A DNA stretch of 34,010 bases from Chara braunii (GCA_003427395.1 BFEA01000142.1:2898254-2932263); one strand, 5' to 3'. Positions 1-9,215 are shown, counted from the first letter of the stretch. The notes: generated from the sequence alone by a model not told the origin. Program-made: numbers and translations.

Positions 1-287
1 GGCAGCGAATTGCCCAGTTGGCAGATTACTAAAAATGTGCTCCCCCGCTAGCAGCGGGTTACCTGATTGGCAGCTCACTTGAAATGTACTCTCCCGCTGG
101 CAGCAGGTTGCCTGATTGGCAGAAATGTACTCCCCCACTAGCAGCGGATTGCCCAGTTGGCAGATCACTAAAAATGTGCCTCCCCGCTAGCAGCGGGTTA
201 CGTGGTTGGCAGCTCACTTGAAATGTACTCACCCGCTGGCAGCGGGTTGCCCAGTTGGCAGATCACTAAAAATGTGCTCCCCCGCTA
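1..287. repeat. 49-nt tandem satellite, six units, cut by the window edge
   Basis: Six head-to-tail units start at 2, 51, 100, 141, 190 and 239. Five are exactly 49 nt and the third lacks 8 nt. Two variants are visible: type A (GCCCAGTTGGCAG, then AAAAATGTGCT) in units 1, 4 and 6, and type B (ACCTGATTGGCAG, then TTGAAATGTACT) in units 2, 3 and 5, giving the order A B B A B A. Each junction reads CCCGCT-AGC-AGCGGG or close to it, a 6-bp self-complementary hairpin. The array stops sharply at CCCGCTATTATG and probably continues left of the window. No ORF spans it. Confidence 0.93.
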
Positions 288-989
288 TTATGTTTTTCCT
301 TTCTCCCCTACTGGTCGTAATCCTTTTTCCTCATCTTTAATTATGGTACTAAAATAGACAAAAATTTGAGGCCTCATTTTGGCCCCAGTCGTATGCCGCA
401 AAAAAAATATGGCTGCGAGGTCAGTTCCCGCGATGCCTCTCCGCGGCAGGCCAATCCGGGTCTAACCCTCTGGACGGCCGGAAATGACGGTCCGTTGATG
501 TGCCGAGTGCGACCACCCATCCTGCCATCTTTGAGGGTTACCCATAAGGTTCAGCGCGCCCAAAATCAAGGGCGCCCTGAGCTCCCCTAATTTCCGCTGC
601 CTGGTCTAACCAGAGTACCGTCAAAACTCAGACTCGTCTTTGCGCCTAAGTCCCAAAACCGTAGATTTCAGGCGCTGCACTGCTTGTGGCCGCCTGACAA
701 CGGTTCTTCGCAGTACACTGTAGCGTCGAGATTGCTACAGGTTTTTGGGTAGCAGGGTGCCCTTGCCGGACCTCCTTGAGACGAGATTGGCGGTGTGTTA
801 TACCTTTGGGGAGTTGCTGGGGCGCCACTGTACTGTGTACGAGCTGCACCCGGCCACGAGGGGCTAGCAGACCACGCAAATGGGATTGAGCAGGTTCTGC
901 AACAGGGCTGCTGCTGAGGGGGGCAGTGCTAGTCGCTGAACACCACCGCTGTGCATCACGGCTGCACCAGGTTGCTACAGCTTATGACT
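288..989. other. Non-coding stretch, no recognised feature
   Basis: Unique-looking, moderately GC-rich sequence after the satellite. Only short ORFs (under 80 codons) with no recognisable motif are present. I see no RNA gene, repeat or splice pattern that I can support. Confidence 0.5.
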
Positions 990-1017
990 GAATAGAGCAC
1001 AGGGGTGTGCTCTATTC
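990..1017. other. Perfect 12-bp hairpin with GGGG loop
   Basis: GAATAGAGCACA, GGGG, TGTGCTCTATTC: all 12 base pairs match. No poly-T follows directly, so it does not look like a Pol III or intrinsic terminator. It lies in non-coding DNA and its function is unknown. Confidence 0.85.
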
Positions 1018-1370
1018 AAAACACGGCCCTTTCTGGACTGAGTAACTGCAGTCTTGAGCACGGTAACTCTGAGGAGGGGTCAGGCTCAGCAGAGGGGCTG
1101 CTGCCGCAACGTGGAGGATTGTCAAGGGGGCTGGTATGCTGCATCTGGTCAGGATTCGGCTATCTCGGTTGCGGTTCATTGGCCACCATTGCGGGGCCCT
1201 CAGGCGTTGAAGGTTTTAAGGCCCTCTCACGCGAGTCTGAAAGCACCCCTCTTGGATCTGAGAGTCTGTTCATTCTCTTTTACTATCCTTCTCAGTCTCA
1301 GTCTAATCTATTGGTTACGAGAGGAAGGCGGCAGGCGGGATTGCAACCCGTAGGTCCGCGCCAAGGCCTC

Positions 1371-1438
1371 TGTGGGAGGTTGCCCCACCGATTGCGGGAG
1401 CTCTGCCGGGACCCAGGCGGGGTTCTGGAGGCAGAGAA
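1371..1438 (+). repeat. Dispersed repeat, copy 1 (partner at 12039-12105)
   Basis: Both copies share the blocks TGTGGGA, CCCACCGATTGCGGGAG, TCTG, GG-GGG and TCTGGAGGCA in the same order and spacing, with substitutions between them. CCCACCGATTGCGGGAG can itself pair in part (CCC/GGG). Two diverged copies 10.7 kb apart suggest a transposable-element fragment. The family was not identified. Confidence 0.8.
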
Positions 1439-1667
1439 CACTCAGGTATAACCCTCGATTTACGTGTGTGATCCTATCACTAAACTATATTATCCTATTG
1501 TTATTTGACCTGACTGTAGGTATGACTGGAAAAGATAACTGTATTTCCTTGCTTGTTTGAATTCAGGACAATGATTTGCAAAGTAAACTGACAAATATGT
1601 ATTGGTTTAATCAAGATTATTAGTGTGAAGTCAGAAAACACAGAGCTGTCAAATATGTTGCGGAGGC

Positions 1668-2063
1668 TGGGCGAACGCAGAAGTTGCAGGCTGCTCAGTC
1701 TTTCGAACTTGTTTTACTTGTTATTTGGCAAGCTAGACTACCCATAAATTGGGTAGCCTAGTTCTACGCTGTATGTAACTGTATGGGTTGGCCAGGCACA
1801 ACATAAGTTGTTGTGCCTGGTCATATGCCTTTCGTCGTTTGTTCAGGCAAAGGCTGGGCTCTTCATAAGTTGAGGTAGTCCAGTTCTTTGTGTATGCCGA
1901 AAGTTTAGGCTGACCAGTCTCACCATAAGTTGGTGGGGCCCGGTCATACGCCTTACGTCAATTGTTAGGCAGAAGCTGACCACACTATAAGTTGGTGTGA
2001 CTTAGTCTTATGCTTTATTGTTTCAGGCGAGACTATTCGCACCATAAGTTGGTGTGGTCAAGT
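1668..2063. repeat. Hairpin block A (seven units)
   Basis: Ordered hairpins H1 to H7. This block matches block B (2446-2838) unit by unit with an offset of about 774-778 nt: for example CTAGACTAC at 1733 corresponds to 2507, and the CAGGCACAACATAAGTTGTTG-type unit at 1791 to 2565. This implies segmental duplication of a pre-existing array. Confidence 0.85.
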
Positions 2064-2445
2064 CATGAGTCGTCATCACTAAGAGAATCAGAGCTTACAA
2101 AGTGATACATTATTTATTATGTATATTCATGGCAGGTTGGACGTCATAAGTTGGGAGATTCAACCATATAAGCCGGTAGCAGACAAAGCAGAGGGAAAGA
2201 AGATGAACAATACAAAATGGTGTGGTAACTGTGGGCAGGCTGACTCACCCATAAGTTGGGTAGTTGGTCCTATGTCCTTGATAACACGAAAGCAGAGAGA
2301 TATATAAAGTCTGGTTGTTTTCTTTTTCTAAACATAATTGGCGCTTGGGTGGGGATCCTCATGAGTTGAGGTGACCTGGCCACTCGTCTGAAAACAGAAT
2401 CTGATTGTGAAACTTATCTATTGGATGTAGTTGTGTTGCGAAGGT

Positions 2446-2838
2446 CGGGCGAACGCATAAGTTGCGGGTTGTTCGGTCATACGCGCTTGTTGTTGTTTAG
2501 GCGGGGCTAGACTACTCATAAATTGGGTAGCCTAGTTTTATGCTATATGTCACTGTGTGGGCTGGTCAGGCACAACATAAGTTGTTGTGTCTGGTCATAT
2601 GCTTTTTGTCAGTCGTTTAGGCAGAGGCTGACCCCTCATAAGTTGAGGAGGTTCAGTTCTATGTGTATGCCGAACGTTCAGGCTGACCAGCCTCACCTAA
2701 GTTGGTGCGGTCCGGTCATACGCCTTATGTCGATCGTTTTGCAGAAACTGGTCACACCATAAGTCGGTGTGGTTTGGTATTAAGCTTACGTATATTTGTG
2801 TTACCAGGCTAGGGCACCATAAGTTGGTGTGGCCTAGT
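2446..2838. repeat. Hairpin block B (duplicate of block A)
   Basis: Ordered hairpins H11 to H17. Several differences from block A fall in stems and keep pairing through G-T wobble, such as CTACCCA to CTACTCA opposite TGGGTAG, and GTGCCTGG to GTGTCTGG. Three or four further units (H8-H10 between the blocks and H18 after) are more diverged. Confidence 0.85.
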
Positions 2839-2886
2839 CATATAAACTGGCAGGTCAGTCACATCCATAAATTGGGTTGGCTGACC

Positions 2887-3258
2887 CTATGTCTTATGTA
2901 AGGAAGGGTAAAAAGAAAATAATGAGGGTTTTTGAACAAACTATGTGACCTGGAAAAAATACATGTAGGATTATGAGAGATGTTTGCACTTGCATGCTCG
3001 TGGGCTCTCACTTGGGGCATCTTTTGATAGAGTAGTTGTTGTAGATGCTCGCCGAGTGCTGGAGCCATATGTAGGTAAGATGAATGATGGGAGGGAAGCT
3101 TGGGATAAAATAGGACTGACTCTGCTGGGGGTTGGGATCAGCGTTGGCTCATGGCCTCATTCAGAGGGCATGTAGACCAATGTTGAGCCTAAGTTGTCAA
3201 GCAGGGATCAGGAGTTAGCCCCAAGTATAGTTTTGCTTTGCACTTTCACTGGCAGCTT
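2887..3258. other. Non-coding stretch after the hairpin array
   Basis: No repeat, RNA gene or convincing ORF. Two short overlapping ORFs on opposite strands (60-70 codons) have no motif. Confidence 0.45.
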
Positions 3259-3368
3259 ACTTTTCCTACGGGAAGCGCTGCCTAAATTTCTGCAAAACTG
3301 AAAAGAGTTAGTCATATTCAGGTTCCTAGAAATTTGGAAAAGACACTTTTCCTACGGGAAGCGCTGCC
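3259..3368 (+). repeat. 24-nt direct repeat pair
   Basis: ACTTTTCCTACGGGAAGCGC followed by TGCC occurs at 3259-3282 and again, exactly, at 3345-3368. In both, the block is followed by a similar AAATTT sequence. Offset is 86 nt. It lies just upstream of a purine-rich GGGGAGG followed by TGTTAC (3439-3451), an arrangement reminiscent of a polypurine tract beside an LTR start. No second LTR was found, so that reading is weak. Confidence 0.75.
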
Positions 3369-3445
3369 GAAATTTTGAAAAATTTGGAGAGTTATAATAT
3401 TTTCAGTTACACCAATCGTAGCAACTCAACCCTGAGTAGGGGAGG

Positions 3446-6020
3446 TGTTACAGAACCTTTCGGAAGCTAAGTAGGAGCTTAGTAGAGGAGTGAGGATGTG
3501 ACTTAGGAGGATTACTCCCTACTTAGGCTAAACGCTGTAGTGAAATCCCTTTGACCTGTGTTGTGGTGCAGGCCGTGCGTATTGATTGAAGGTCTGACTT
3601 GATCAGCCTGACTATTCTTCTATTATCGCTGATAACAGGTCGGTTGCCGATTCGTCGGTATACGACTCAACCTTTCATCCTTTTCTGCTTCTCAACCTAA
3701 GACCTTGGCCCTGGCTCGTTCTTTGTTTTGTTAAGTTTTCACCCAGCTTCTTTATAAATGGTCATTTCTTAAAGGCTGAGTATCTTTGTTGTGGAATGGT
3801 GAGGAAAAGGTTGGGCTTGTGTACAAGGCAGGGTGTGAGCTGTAGAAGGATGAAAAGTTGACCTCCTTTAGTGTATGTGTTGTTGTTTGATCCTTGTGTG
3901 TGATCACAAGTATGTGTGAAGCATGTTAATCGAGTATGATGTTTTGGCTGTTTTGAGTTCAGGCGGGCAAGCCACGTAGCTATTGTGAGAGTGTACTATC
4001 ACATAACTTTTTGCCTGACTAAGGATATTTCCCCTTATTTATATATTGTGGTTGGGCTCTCGCTCGCACAACCCTCACTTGGCTGTGTGACCGCATGCCT
4101 ATCTTTTTTGTATCTTTGTTTAACTTTAGTTGATGGAACGATAAAAGTTCCAGGCGTGAGTCTAGGTATCGCGAAAGGACGCGCGAATGTGGCTCTAAGG
4201 TTCGGTCGGCCTTATGAGAACCCCGCGCTCGAACGTACAATGCTTCGAGCGCCGGTTTGCTTAGAGGCCCGATTTGAGCATTATCCACGCGCAAACCTTT
4301 GTATGGCTTGTCAGGCGGTGCACGGTGAGGTATGAGCTGGGGAGAATAAGAGAGACATTTTCCCTATTTCCGCATGTGCACCATTTCTTTTTAAGTTATA
4401 TAGTCGGACGTTAGTCTTGGGCCAGGAATTCAAGGTCCTTGTCGGCAAGGACTCAGGACCTAACCCTGCGGCGGGGGATTTTTCTCCCGCACAGGGCCCA
4501 AGTGCCCTGCCCACCAGGCCGCCTAACCGCGAGGCTAGGGGTGCCGCGGGGGCCGAACGGCGTTTCCTTCAGTCGTTCAATATCGCGAGAAGTGAACCCC
4601 CGCGATACATTCCTTCAACCATTCAATATCGCGAGGATATCTCAGCGACCGCTTGCGTCAGACAACATTGTCGGTCGATATGGGAAGGTCGAGTACCCGC
4701 GCAGTTTATATTGAGTCCGGTGCGCGGCGCCGGCCAGGTTCTCATATCAAAGAGTTATAGGTCCGACGGTAGAAGCGGAATTGCGTCGCGGGCTGTGACG
4801 CAGAGAGGCGCGCGAGGACCCCGCGCTCGAGCACTCAAGTGCGTTGAATATTGGTTCACTCAGGGGCCCGACTCGGAACCTACTCGCGCGCGGCTTCGTG
4901 TGGCCCTACTTTCTTTTTGACCAAAGAACCTTTTAAGGGGGTATGAGGCAGAGTATGGGCCAGGCTAAGGGTCAGGCTAAGTTACTTCCACCGTTCAAAG
5001 CTTATTCCGTTTTCTTTTTGAATTTTCATGGTTGGACGTTGTAGTCCGTGGCAGCCGTCAAAGTCAAACCCGTTGACTTTTGCTCAGGCCTTGGAGAGGA
5101 GCTCGTCCCCAAGGCAGAATAAAGCGGCTGCCACCACATGAATGAACCTGTGTACCACCCACTCTGCGCAGGATGCAGAAGAGGGTGTGTGGTCTTCAAC
5201 CGCGCATAACGGTTGTCTAGCGCAGAAAGATTAACTCTTGAAGCGCTTGTCAGCCGACACTTGAGTGTCGAAAGGTTTGAGGTTCCCCTGGACTCGGGTA
5301 CTGCATAGTACCCCACTGTTGCGAATACTTGTAAGAGCACGCATGACTGGGTGGTATGAGGAGTCCGTGCGACCGCGCGGTTCTATATACCAAGTCCAGC
5401 ATGCGATGCCTACCTAATCCTTGCATCAAAAGGTTATGGGTCCGGTGCTAAGGGGACTGGGGGTGTTGTGTTTTTCTTTTGCTTGGCGCGTGTGCGTGCG
5501 AGTGTGAGTTATTTGAGCTTTGCTTTGAGTGGTGCAACACGTGGTGTGCGTGAAGCGTCCTAGTCGACCGACGTGAGATGGAACTTGGGACCTCAGCCCC
5601 CCAGTGTCGTCAACTCGCGTATGGGTTCGATATCAGGCGTTGACCGCGCGTACCCCTATGCTACAGCGAATGAGAAACGCTCTCAGTTGGGCCACCTCTG
5701 CAATTGCATTATAAAAGCCTTTGCATGTGGTTCAGTAGCTCGGCGAGGATACGCCCACCAAAGGGATGGTGACAGCTCCCGCTGGTGGAGGTAGCGGTGC
5801 CTCGCGTGGCCCTGTCCTGTCGTAGGGGTGCGTGAGAGGTACGGCTGGCGCACTCGGCCGGAGTGGCAAACACGCTCTTCCGCGACAAAACCTGCCAAAT
5901 CCTGCGTGACGCGGCCGGGAGGGTCCCCGTGCGGAACCGATGCGCTCGACAGCACCTTAGGCGACCGAACGAGTTGCATACATAGGTCCACAGCGGCAGG
6001 CCGTGGAACAAACTTGGTGA
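3446..6020. other. Gene-poor, partly GC-rich DNA; possible LTR-type remnant
   Basis: Starts with TGTTAC directly after GGGGAGG. The rest contains no ORF with recognisable motifs; the longest (4417-4920, 167 codons) is arginine/alanine/proline-rich and typical of a chance ORF in GC-rich DNA. A TATATA-like word occurs near 5390. I could not find a matching downstream LTR, a primer-binding site or coding domains, so the LTR suggestion is only a hint. Confidence 0.2.
4564..4636 (+). repeat. Two-copy 46-nt repeat
   Basis: TTCCTTCA, four variable bases, TTCAATATCGCGAG occurs at 4564 and again at 4610. The 46-nt offset suggests a local tandem duplication. No coding role is visible. Confidence 0.7.
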
Positions 6021-6027
6021 GGGAGAC

Positions 6028-6125
6028 GTGGGACTAACCTGGTACTTAGCACTGCACAGTGTAAATAATCTCGTACTGAGCGGTGGGACGGTGGGATCAA
6101 CCTGGCACTTCGCGACTGCACAGTG
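6028..6125 (+). repeat. Two-copy 63-nt tandem repeat
   Basis: GTGGGACTAACCTGGTACTT..ACTGCACAGTG at 6028 recurs as GTGGGATCAACCTGGCACTT..ACTGCACAGTG at 6091. CACTGTGCAGTG-like halves give each unit a small self-complementary end. Confidence 0.75.
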
Positions 6126-6255
6126 GGACTATGCCCACTGGGCCATGGATGGCAATTGGCCTACTGGTAGTCTGTTTACCGCATATCCTGGAGAGGGGCT
6201 CCAGGCAAAGGCACAAAAGTGGGAGTGGGATTCAGTAGGTAGGGGCTTCGTTCTA

Positions 6256-6326
6256 CGACCCTGGACTGGACTTGAAAAGCTTTTAAAAAAAAAAAAAAAC
6301 GACCCTACACTGGACTTGAAAAAGCT
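6256..6326 (+). repeat. 26/27-nt direct repeat flanking an A15 tract
   Basis: CGACCCTGGACTGGACTTGA.. (6256-6281) and CGACCCTACACTGGACTTGA.. (6300-6326) flank a run of 15 A at 6285-6299. The arrangement resembles a duplication around a retroposon tail, or simple slippage. The flanks differ by a few bases, so it is not a fresh target-site duplication. Confidence 0.65.
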
Positions 6327-6494
6327 AAAAAACTGCCCCAGGTAGTCTACTAGTATGTAGGAAGATTGTTGGATGGATAGTTAGGACTACATTGGTTAAG
6401 GATGATGAGTTGGTAATCCCAATTCCTTAGAACTGTGTTTTTATAAGGTTATGTCAGAGTGGAAGTTAAGTTTTGGGAATGGTACAGAAAGAGT

Positions 6495-6627
6495 ATTTGA
6501 CTTAGCTGTTTATATTATTTCCGTTAAGCTAACCCAGCTGATGCTGCCGGGATAACTCCGGGTTGAATTGTGAGGTCCCCAGCCTCCTACATGGTTTGAT
6601 TGGTAATAACATTGTCAGTTCTTGTTG

Positions 6628-6672
<45 letters not shown>
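6495..6672 (+). mobile_element. Retroposon 3' end with 45-nt poly(A), copy 1
   Basis: The segment before the A run contains CTCCGGGTTGAA, GAGGT, GCCTCCT, GA-TGG-AATAA and T-CT shortly before the tail. The same words in the same order precede the A-rich tail at 22290-22480. A pure run of about 45 A follows (6628-6672). This is the normal signature of a non-LTR retrotransposon or its parasite. The 5' part is not recognisable. Confidence 0.7.
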
Positions 6673-6674
<2 letters not shown>

Positions 6675-6867
6675 CCCAAGTTCGATTTCGTCCGCTCCTT
6701 GGCTAAGACCGGTCGCCTCACAACCTCAACCCAACTTTAAATCGTTCGTCGACCGAAAAAGAGAGAGGGAAAAAAAGAAAAAAAAAAACGCCAGACTTGA
6801 CTCGTCGACGACCAAATCGAACGACCCGCTTGCCTAAGAGCGGTCACTGTCGAATCTGGAACAGGAC

Positions 6868-6886
6868 GGCCTTTCAGGCCTTTTTT
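6868..6886 (+). other. Terminator-like hairpin followed by T6
   Basis: GGCCT-TTC-AGGCC then TTTTTT. It would pass as an intrinsic terminator in a bacterium, but this window is eukaryotic. The T run could stop Pol III transcription of a nearby retroposon. No transcript can be assigned. Confidence 0.3.
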
Positions 6887-7149
6887 ATTGTCATTATAGT
6901 ATTATTACAGGGAACCCCGTAGCAACCACATTCGTGCACAAGTCTCCAACGAGGGAACATGTGGGAGTTGCACCCAGCAGCAGGTGCGATACCTGCTACA
7001 GCAGGTGGGCGATACCGACCAGGGGTCAGCCCGTAGCATCAGGACCGAGCTTCTTCAATGGGCCAGTCACTGTGCCTCCCCTCCGGTCCCCTCCCCCTAT
7101 GAACATCAGCAGTCTCTTCTCTACTCAATGCCACCCGGGGGGACCGACG

Positions 7150-7301
7150 GCATATCTCTAGGTGGCGGGCGCCAAGCTTGCCCAGGAAGGTACATGAGGC
7201 CAATGAGGATTGAACCCAAGACCTCCTGAATGCCACTTGCGTGCCTTAGCCAGGGCAATTTCATAGGAGAAGGAACAAAGAGGAAAAAAAAAAAAAAAAA
7301 C
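7150..7301 (+). mobile_element. tRNA-like fragment with A17 tail
   Basis: Read on the minus strand, the segment contains a B-box-like GGTTCAATCC (7208-7217) and a 27-nt stretch (7220-7246) identical to 17799-17825, where a better tRNA-like A box and T arm are present. On the plus strand it runs into AGGGCAAT..GGAACAAAGAGG and then an A run at 7285-7301. The tail therefore sits opposite to the promoter boxes, which is odd for a SINE. A composite or antisense-derived retroposon is possible. Confidence 0.55.
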
Positions 7302-7324
7302 TTGGACGCTCTCTTATTCTGTGA

Positions 7325-7443
7325 TTGAGGGCGGGTACAGGGTGCTACAACGTCGAGACGTGCCACCCGTTAAATACGCCCTGCCTAGCTGGCAGGGCAA
7401 TACAACGAACGGGAACAAAAGCAAAAAAAAAAAAAAAAAAAAA
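7325..7443 (+). mobile_element. Second poly(A)-tailed insert, related 3' end
   Basis: The end of this segment (TAGCTGGCAGGGCAAT..GGGAACAAAAGC then A20 or so at 7424-7443) resembles the end of the neighbour (TTAGCCAGGGCAAT..GGAACAAAGAGG then A17). The two look like tandemly inserted members of one retroposon family. No ORF. Confidence 0.5.
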
Positions 7444-7924
7444 CTCTTTCACACATGGTGGCCAGATACATTCCTCAAAGAACTGCTGCAACTTCCACCC
7501 TCGTGAGGGCCTCACAGTTGAAAAAGACCCCACCAAACCTCATTCGACATCCGTGACAAGCAAAGACAGAAAACGACAAAAAGAACAGTCAAGATAACCC
7601 CCGAACAGCCCCTAAGAACAGCCCAAGAGAAGATCAACCCTCCACCCAAAAAGGAAACCCGGTCGCCGACAGCAACAAAGCCCAACGACCGAATGAAACG
7701 ACCACTGGACGTACACTACCCAAAGCCTAGCACGACCACTCACTACCGGTCCGTCTCCTAGCCGCGACCGCACTCTTTGCACTTTTTCCTAAACCCCAAA
7801 AAGACCTCGCCAAACCTCATTTGACGTTCACGACATTTCCCAAAAAAGCAACTACAGAAAACGACAAAAAAACACTCATGGTAAGCGCAGCCTCTGGCAG
7901 CGAACTATATATGCACATAGTGTA

Positions 7925-7972
7925 ATATATCGTCAAACAGAGGTAAACCGTAGGCCGAGAGGGAGAAGAGGA
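7925..7972 (-). repeat. Reverse-oriented copy of the ribozyme-element flank
   Basis: The reverse complement reads CCTCTTCTCCCTCTCGGCCT then ACGGTTTACC..CTCTGTTTGAC..ATATAT. This matches 26208-26260 and 26955-27010 with a short internal deletion. No hammerhead core is found beside it. Just downstream, CAAAACTT..AAGTTTTG (7978-8001) forms an 8-bp hairpin. Confidence 0.7.
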
Positions 7973-8001
7973 TATACCAAAACTTTCTGGAGGAAGTTTT
8001 G

Positions 8002-9130
8002 ACAAGGTCTCTTTTCGGCTAAGGTTACCACCGCTGGTGAGGAGGCATGGAGAGTGCTCCTTGACAGCGTGGTATAATGTCGTAGGAATAGTGGGGTAAT
8101 AAGTAGGGGGTTAGCGATAAAAGGAGGAGGGTAGGGTTAGCAGGCGTGGGGGATGGCCCCGCCGCTGGATTAATTCATTACGTTCTTTACGGAATTAGAT
8201 GCTTCACGGGGGCAAGTAGGAATTACGGGAATAACGAGATATGGGGGGGAAGGTCAAAAAATCAGTTCCCGGTGGCTGCTTGACAAAGGAAAAGTGGGAA
8301 TTACGAGGGAGCGTGGGAAAATACTGTATATTAGGTAGAGGGGCAGACGTAAGAAGTCCTAGGTTTGTAAGCAGAAAAATACACCCGGTAGGACCCACTA
8401 AAAGCGGTTGTACGATAGTCAGGAAGGGTTATCGTAATTCCGAGTCCGTTACACATGCACGGTTGTGAGTACCAACGATTGGGAAGCGGGCACGTTGCAG
8501 TAGTACCGGTGCCCACGTGTTTTCAAAATTTGGACGGGAACTGGGATACGTGGAGAGTGGACGTGAGCCGTGTAGAGGTAGGTGAAGTAACGGATTTTGG
8601 GCCGGAATAGGAAATGCAGGCTACGAATTTGAAATTGTCAGGTACCTACGGACCAGGGCGGATACGTGAACTACCTGGGAATTAGCATGGCAGTCCAGCA
8701 CACGCGCAGTGCCCTCACATGTGAGATTGAGTGTCTACAGAGGGTCGCACGTGGATCCGACGCAGGAATGTTTAGTCAATCAGAGCTCTGTTGCTAGTGA
8801 GGTAGGGAGTTTGCAAGGGAAGACCTAAGTATTAAATGAGGGCAAGGCGAGAACAGCCCTCATACGCTCGTGGGCGGAAAGTGTAGGCGGGCCGTAAGGC
8901 GCTGGGTTTGTGGCTTGCCTCTTGATGAGACCGGAGCACACCCGGTTGAAACGTAGAGGAATGTGTGCGCGTTTTCAAGCTTGTGTACACGCTGGTTATT
9001 TCTTTGCAGCATACTGTTTTGCATGTAAAGAGCAATTGGCCATTGCTTGTCTTCTATCTTTATGAAGCATAGCAACCGAGTGAGAGGCGACACTTACATT
9101 GGTGGCTACGTCGACATTGGGGATTAGACG
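8002..9130. other. Gene-free stretch
   Basis: Purine-rich, no repeat found, no ORF above 77 codons with a recognisable motif. Nothing to annotate with support. Confidence 0.45.
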
Positions 9131-9134
9131 TTGC

Positions 9135-9215
9135 GGTGGTACTGATAAGCGTGACCAGGGATATAGATACGTTCAGGTGGTACTGATAAGCATGACCAGG
9201 GAGGTGGATACGTTT
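9135..9215 (+). repeat. Two-copy 41-nt repeat upstream of the zinc-knuckle ORF
   Basis: GGTGGTACTGATAAGCRTGA then CCAGGGA..GATACGTT at 9135 and 9176, 41 nt apart with a few substitutions. It ends about 50 nt before the ATG at 9264, so it may belong to the leader of the same element. Confidence 0.75.

Larger units (their letters stand above)
1668..2886. repeat. Array of 18 hairpins with constant TAAGT loop and variable stems
   Basis: Loops begin near 1680, 1745, 1804, 1866, 1926, 1988, 2045, 2147, 2252, 2362, 2458, 2519, 2578, 2639, 2698, 2760, 2820 and 2868. Most read A[TAAGT]T, sometimes TAAAT or TGAGT. Spacing is 57-65 nt in two blocks and 96-110 nt in the middle. Each loop is closed by its own inverted repeat. 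Examples are CTAGaCTACCCA with TGGGTAGcCTAG at 1733-1761, a 13-bp stem at 1791-1821, CTAGGGCACCA with TGGTGTggCCTAG at 2809-2837, and GGTCAG with CTGACC at 2853-2886. Spacers share TCATACGCC and TTCAGGCAGAGGCTGAC-like words. No ORF explains the pattern. It could be a structured satellite, a polycistronic hairpin RNA locus or a family of hairpin inserts; which one is unknown. Confidence 0.9.

Noticed and set aside
1-287. CRISPR array
   Set aside because: Units are contiguous and similar over their full 49 nt; there are no unique spacers.
1668-2886. CRISPR-like array because of regular 60-nt spacing and a short constant word
   Set aside because: Only about nine bases are constant, the so-called spacers are conserved between units and the variable parts are self-complementary. 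The window is eukaryotic.
4417-4920. 167-codon ORF
   Set aside because: GC-rich sequence with R/A/P/S bias, no motif, and alternative frames are open as well.
5365-5390. Hammerhead-like words GAGTCCGTG near 5360
   Set aside because: The CTGATGA core and GAAA strand are missing; only a chance similarity to part of stem II.
6868-6886. Bacterial intrinsic terminator
   Set aside because: The hairpin and T run fit, but nothing else in the window is bacterial and no gene ends here.
9090-9120. LTR end followed by a primer-binding site (ACTTACATTGGTGGC)
   Set aside because: No matching LTR start at a sensible distance and no confirmed tRNA complement.
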